A DNA stretch of 64,000 nucleotides from positions 1-64,000 of the forward strand of contig JAETRR010000032.1 of the NCBI GenBank assembly GCA_021770065.1, given 5' to 3'. The position numbers and the translations under genes were made by a program. This DNA comes from Lachnoclostridium sp. Lineage in GTDB: Bacteria > Bacillota > Clostridia > Lachnospirales > Lachnospiraceae. This document shows, one piece after another, positions 60,612 through 64,000 of the stretch (its first letter is position 1; each line of letters starts with the position of its first letter). The notes beneath the pieces are model-generated. The model saw nothing but the letters and a program-made list of their open reading frames with translations, made no database searches and was not told the origin of the DNA.

Positions 60612-62552
60612 TTATTTTGAATCTTTATCCTCAGTCTGCTTTCTGCGTACCTCTCTTGCAGAAATCTCCTCACAAATTCCGCGGATAAAGTCATCAAGCG
60701 GTTTCTGGCCTTCATCCCCTGCAAAACGGCTGCGGACAGATACCAGACCCTCTTCCGACTCCTTCTGGCCTACGACTAACATATAGGGAATCTTCTGCAT
60801 CTGGGCCATCCGGATCTTATAGCCAATCTTCTCATCCTGTCCGTCCAGCTCTGCCCGGATTCCCGCTTCGGTAAGGGCCTCCATAACCTTTCTGCCGTAC
60901 TCAATATGTTTCTCGGAAATAGGCAGTACCTTTACCTGGACAGGCGCCAGCCAGGTGGGAAACGCGCCTGCAAAATGCTCAATAAGAATTCCGATAAACC
61001 GCTCAATAGAGCCAAAGGCTACCCTGTGAATCATAATCGGCCGGTGCTTCTCTCCGTCCGCTCCGATATACTCCAGTTCAAACCGCTGGGGAAGCTGGAA
61101 ATCAAGCTGGATCGTCCCGCACTGCCAGGTTCTTCCGATAGCGTCTACCAGATGGAAGTCAATCTTCGGCCCGTAAAATGCGCCGTCCCCCTCATTTACC
61201 ACATAGTCAAGCCCCAGTTCGTCCAGAGCGGACCGGAGTCCTTCGGTAGCCATCTCCCAGTCCTCATCGCTTCCCATACTGTCCTCGGGCCTTGTGGAGA
61301 GTTCCACATGGTACTCAAAGCCAAAGAGCGTGTAAACCTCATTGATCAGTTTTGCAACGCCCATAATCTCATCCTTAATCTGTTCCGGTGTCATAAAGAT
61401 ATGGGCATCGTCCTGGGTAAAGCAGCGCACACGCATCAGACCGTGAAGCTGGCCGGATTTTTCGTGGCGGTGTACCAGTCCCAGCTCCCCCACACGCATG
61501 GGAAGGTCACGGTAAGAACGGGGCTCGGATGCATAAACCAGGATTCCGCCAGGACAGTTCATGGGCTTTACCGCAAAGTCCTGCTCATCAATAACGGTTG
61601 TGTACATATTATTCTTATAATGATCCCAGTGGCCTGAGGTCTCCCAGAGACTCCGGTTCAGAATAACAGGAGTTGCGATCTCCACATAACCGGCCTTTTT
61701 GTGAATCTCTCTCCAATAATCCAGAAGAGTGTTCTTAAGGGTCATGCCCTTTGGCAGGAAGAACGGAAATCCCGGTCCTGCTTCGTGCATCATAAAGAGG
61801 CCGAGCTCACGGCCCAGCTTACGGTGGTCGCGCTTCTTTGCCTCCTCCAGCATAGTCAGATAAGCCTCAAGCTCATCCTTCTTTGCAAATGCCGCAGCAT
61901 AGATACGGGTCAGCATTTTGTTGTGCTCATCCCCTCTCCAGTAAGCTCCTGCGATGCTGGTCAGCTTGTAAGCCTTTCCCACATCCTTCGTGTTCCTGAG
62001 ATGGGGTCCTGCGCACAGATCCGTAAATTCTCCCTGTTTGTAGAAACTGATTTCCGCGTCCTCCGGCAGATCCAGGATAAGCTCTTCCTTGTAGGGCTCC
62101 TCCTTCTCCTTTGCCCAGGCAAGGGCCTCATTTCTCGGAAGGGTGAAACGCTCAATGGGAAGCGCTTCTTTTACAATCTTTTTCATCTCCCCCTCAATGC
62201 GCTCCAGATCCTCTGCGGTAACGGGCTCCTCAAAATCAATGTCATAATAAAACCCGTCTGCTACGGACGGACCGATCGCCAGCTTCGCCGAAGGATATAA
62301 ACGCTTTACTGCCTGGGCAAGCACGTGGCTTGCGGAATGGCGGAGGGTGGAAAGTCCCTTCTCATCTCTGGCCGTGAGAATATTCAGCCCACAGTCCTGT
62401 TCCACAACAGTTCTTAAATCCACAACCCGGCCGTCTACTTCTCCGGCACAGGCGGCCCTTGCCAGACCCTCGCTGATGTCAAGGGCTATCTCATATACGG
62501 ATCTGCTTTCTGCGTACTCCTTTACGGAACCATCCTTTAACGTTACCTTCAT
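60612..62552 (-). CDS. thrS: Threonyl-tRNA synthetase
   Basis: This 646-residue class II synthetase has an N-terminal TGS domain (MKVTLKDGSVKEYAESRSVYEIA), an editing domain with HSASHVLAQAVKRLYP, a catalytic core (motif 2 RYRDLPMR-like SYRDLPMRVGELG, HRHEKSGQLHGLMRVRCFTQDD) and an anticodon-binding domain. Its start codon overlaps the stop of a small upstream gene (TAATG). A T-box leader controls the pair. Confidence 0.97.
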   Translation of the reverse strand: MKVTLKDGSVKEYAESRSVYEIALDISEGLARAACAGEVDGRVVDLRTVVEQDCGLNILTARDEKGLSTLRHSASHVLAQAVKRLYPSAKLAIGPSVADGFYYDIDFEEPVTAEDLERIEGEMKKIVKEALPIERFTLPRNEALAWAKEKEEPYKEELILDLPEDAEISFYKQGEFTDLCAGPHLRNTKDVGKAYKLTSIAGAYWRGDEHNKMLTRIYAAAFAKKDELEAYLTMLEEAKKRDHRKLGRELGLFMMHEAGPGFPFFLPKGMTLKNTLLDYWREIHKKAGYVEIATPVILNRSLWETSGHWDHYKNNMYTTVIDEQDFAVKPMNCPGGILVYASEPRSYRDLPMRVGELGLVHRHEKSGQLHGLMRVRCFTQDDAHIFMTPEQIKDEIMGVAKLINEVYTLFGFEYHVELSTRPEDSMGSDEDWEMATEGLRSALDELGLDYVVNEGDGAFYGPKIDFHLVDAIGRTWQCGTIQLDFQLPQRFELEYIGADGEKHRPIMIHRVAFGSIERFIGILIEHFAGAFPTWLAPVQVKVLPISEKHIEYGRKVMEALTEAGIRAELDGQDEKIGYKIRMAQMQKIPYMLVVGQKESEEGLVSVRSRFAGDEGQKPLDDFIRGICEEISAREVRRKQTEDKDSK

Positions 62553-62710
62553 TACGCTTCTCTCCTCTTCTTCTCTTTTTCAATGGTATTGTTATTTCCG
62601 CAGGTTACGGAAATGCCTTTCTTAATCGGTGCACTGTAAAATCCCACAACCATACCTGCAAAAAAGCAGGCCAGCGCCAGTAATAATTTCTCTTTCTTTT
62701 CTGTGTTCAT
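62552..62710 (-). CDS. 52-residue membrane protein between the T-box and thrS
   Basis: This small frame starts MNTEKKEKLLLALACFFAG and has one membrane helix (LLLALACFFAGMVVGFY), a short conserved-looking part (SAPIKKGISVTCGNNN) and a basic tail (IEKEKKRREA). AAAGGGG lies nine bases before the ATG at 62708-62710. The stop overlaps the thrS start as TAATG, and the thrS ribosome binding site lies within its last codons. This suggests coupled translation. Function is unknown. Confidence 0.75.
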   Translation of the reverse strand: MNTEKKEKLLLALACFFAGMVVGFYSAPIKKGISVTCGNNNTIEKEKKRREA

Positions 62711-62778
62711 GCGGTTATTCCCCTTTCAAAATTCTCTCATATTCCTTTTCCGGATCCGGCTGTTCTCTGACAAAAGTC

Positions 62779-63026
62779 AAAAAAATCCCTCTCTGCCATA
62801 TCTGACAGAAAGGGACGACAATTCTTATCGCGGTTCCACCCTGCTTGTTTTAAATACTCTAAAACCACTCATTTGACGATAACGGAATCACCGGACCGGA
62901 TTGGGGCCACTCAGAGGTAGTTTTCAGTCTGCTTCCCGATGAGAATGCTTCCAGCATGTGCATCCCTCTCTGGCATCTTCCACAGCTTACTCGTCTCTTC
63001 TACGTGCTGTCTGTATGTTTTTCCAT
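62779..63026 (-). promoter_or_regulatory. T-box leader (threonine) with terminator
   Basis: The T-box sequence TGGAACCGCG (complement of 62829-62838) lies in the usual antiterminator context AGGGTGGAACCGCG. A terminator hairpin follows (CCCTTTCTG pairing with CAGAGAGGG, complement of 62786-62815) with a run of seven T. Upstream is a long stem I. An ACC in AACTACCTCTGAG is a possible threonine specifier. Uncharged tRNA-Thr should favour read-through into thrS. Confidence 0.9.
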
Positions 63027-63032
63027 AGGCTT

Positions 63033-63060
63033 ATTATAGCATCCGAAATCTGTTTGTCAA
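63033..63060 (-). promoter_or_regulatory. Promoter of the T-box-thrS transcript
   Basis: On the minus strand, TTGACA (complement of 63055-63060) and TATAAT (complement of 63033-63038) are both perfect consensus hexamers, separated by 16 bases. Confidence 0.8.
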
Positions 63061-63087
63061 CCGGAAACCGCATTTTTCATAACTGCA

Positions 63088-64000
63088 CTAATCCACAAAC
63101 ACCGAGTTGTACCGGTCAATACACTGTCCAAGCACTTCTGAAAAATGTCCGAGAGAACCCAGAGGCGCTCCGGAACCGCTCAGATCCGGAAGCGTGCCGC
63201 TTTCCACCTGCTCAATCATCCACTCCAATGCCTGAATCAGCCCGTCATAAAGTCCGTCAAAAGGACGGGAATTAGACAGAGATTCCTTAATCAGCTGATC
63301 ATTATCTGCCGTAGCCGCGTCAAAATCCGCTACTACCGCCACCAGTTCATCATATAAAGCTCTGATTTCCGTCAAATCCAGATCCGTAAGGTTCTCATCA
63401 TTCACTCCCTGATCATAGGCTGCATCCAGAACTTCTCTGCCAATGGAAATAGCTCTGCTGGCATTGTAAATAATGAGATTTCCTTCTGCCTTCATCTGCT
63501 CCTCTTCCTCTGCAATCCTGGCATCTCCCATCTCATCAATGGCATCCATGAACGCATAGCCCGGTTCTATAAATGCATCCGCATTTGCATATACAACTGC
63601 GTGGTATTCCTTTGCTTTCTGATATTGGTTATCCGCATAATCGTGGCTATCGCTGATATCGGAGAAGGTCTCCATCAGAGCACGCAGAGGTTCCGCCATT
63701 TCCTTAACCAGAGTATCCAGCTCGCCATAATCCGGATCCATATCGGCCAGCTGCAGGCAGTCGTCCAGGATATCCGTATTCTTTCCATAGATGCGGTAAC
63801 CATAGGTAAGGCCCGTATCCGGAAGAAGAGAAAACTCCTCCGTATAGTCCACAACCTCATAGTAATAATTAATGGAATCTATGATTTCCACGATATCGTT
63901 ATTCAGTTCCACATAGTAATTATACTTAATCAGGTCCATCTGCTCCGGGGGAATCTCTTCCTCCTCAGAAGCCGCCTCCTCCTCCGGTTCTGCCGTTGTT
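63088..64000 (-). CDS. DUF3829-like acidic protein, 5' end outside the window
   Basis: The frame continues past the right edge: residues upstream of the first visible Met read TTAEPEEEAASEEEEIPPEQ. At least 303 residues are present. The visible part is helical, acidic and extracytoplasmic in character (VELNNDIVEIIDSINYYYE, HDYADNQYQKAKEYHAVVYANAD). The pattern matches the DUF3829 (YiiG-like) lipoproteins, with the signal peptide expected outside the window. Function is unknown. Confidence 0.7.
   Translation of the reverse strand, partial: TTAEPEEEAASEEEEIPPEQMDLIKYNYYVELNNDIVEIIDSINYYYEVVDYTEEFSLLPDTGLTYGYRIYGKNTDILDDCLQLADMDPDYGELDTLVKEMAEPLRALMETFSDISDSHDYADNQYQKAKEYHAVVYANADAFIEPGYAFMDAIDEMGDARIAEEEEQMKAEGNLIIYNASRAISIGREVLDAAYDQGVNDENLTDLDLTEIRALYDELVAVVADFDAATADNDQLIKESLSNSRPFDGLYDGLIQALEWMIEQVESGTLPDLSGSGAPLGSLGHFSEVLGQCIDRYNSVFVD

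Overview
The window looks like chromosome of an anaerobic, endospore-forming member of the Clostridia, most probably the Lachnospiraceae. The evidence is a complete spoIIIA cluster, a six-function Rnf ion-pumping complex, the [FeFe]-hydrogenase maturase HydE, an FprA-type flavodiiron protein, a glycine riboswitch, a threonine T-box leader, and G/A-rich coding strands with AGGAGG-type ribosome binding sites. Almost every gene is on the minus strand. The exceptions are feoB and two tRNA genes.

Layout from left to right: a glycine-riboswitch-controlled AGCS symporter (0.1-1.7 kb); a three-gene phosphorelay with a stand-alone receiver, an HPt hybrid kinase and a hybrid kinase fused to a DegV domain (1.8-7.7 kb); a branched-chain amino-acid type ABC importer livJHMGF (8-12.9 kb); a NYN/LOTUS protein, FprA, CbiK, a MATE-transporter remnant and a fused DUF134-NifX protein (13-17.7 kb); tgt and aroC (17.7-20 kb); spoIIIAA-AH (20.2-25.3 kb), with short AF and AG proteins; a five-gene zinc-ribbon/amidase/VWA operon next to a serine recombinase (25.4-31.4 kb); asd with a VanY-like lipoprotein (31.5-33.6 kb); an AT-rich AlwI-like restriction-modification pair (33.7-36.3 kb); rnfC-DG-E-A-B (36.4-41.4 kb); radA, a small conserved protein, clpC and an SH3 protein (41.5-47.4 kb); feoAB (48-50.3 kb); purEMND (50.7-54.2 kb); an M29 aminopeptidase, small membrane proteins and pyrE (54.3-58.3 kb); tRNA-Val and tRNA-Met; a putative cysteine peptidase with hydE; and T-box, small membrane protein and thrS (60.6-63.1 kb). 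A truncated acidic protein runs off the right edge.

The most striking signals are non-coding. (1) A 24-bp inverted repeat (22/24 identical) at 30657-30680 and 30784-30807 brackets a segment with a strong promoter. It lies beside a small serine recombinase, upstream of the five-gene envelope operon. This has the layout of a phase-variable promoter, and here it points away from the operon. (2) A family of elements of about 105 bp, each a TTCCAGTTCC tag plus a 92-nt hairpin, occurs at three intergenic loci. Two loci are tandem duplications, and two further solo tags sit at gene ends. Hairpin sequences differ between loci, but length and layout are constant. (3) A second dispersed family of about 69 nt has covarying small stems (20062-20130 and degenerate tandem copies at 50292-50460). 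(4) A very large inverted repeat with arms of about 88 bp lies between the convergent feoB and purD genes.
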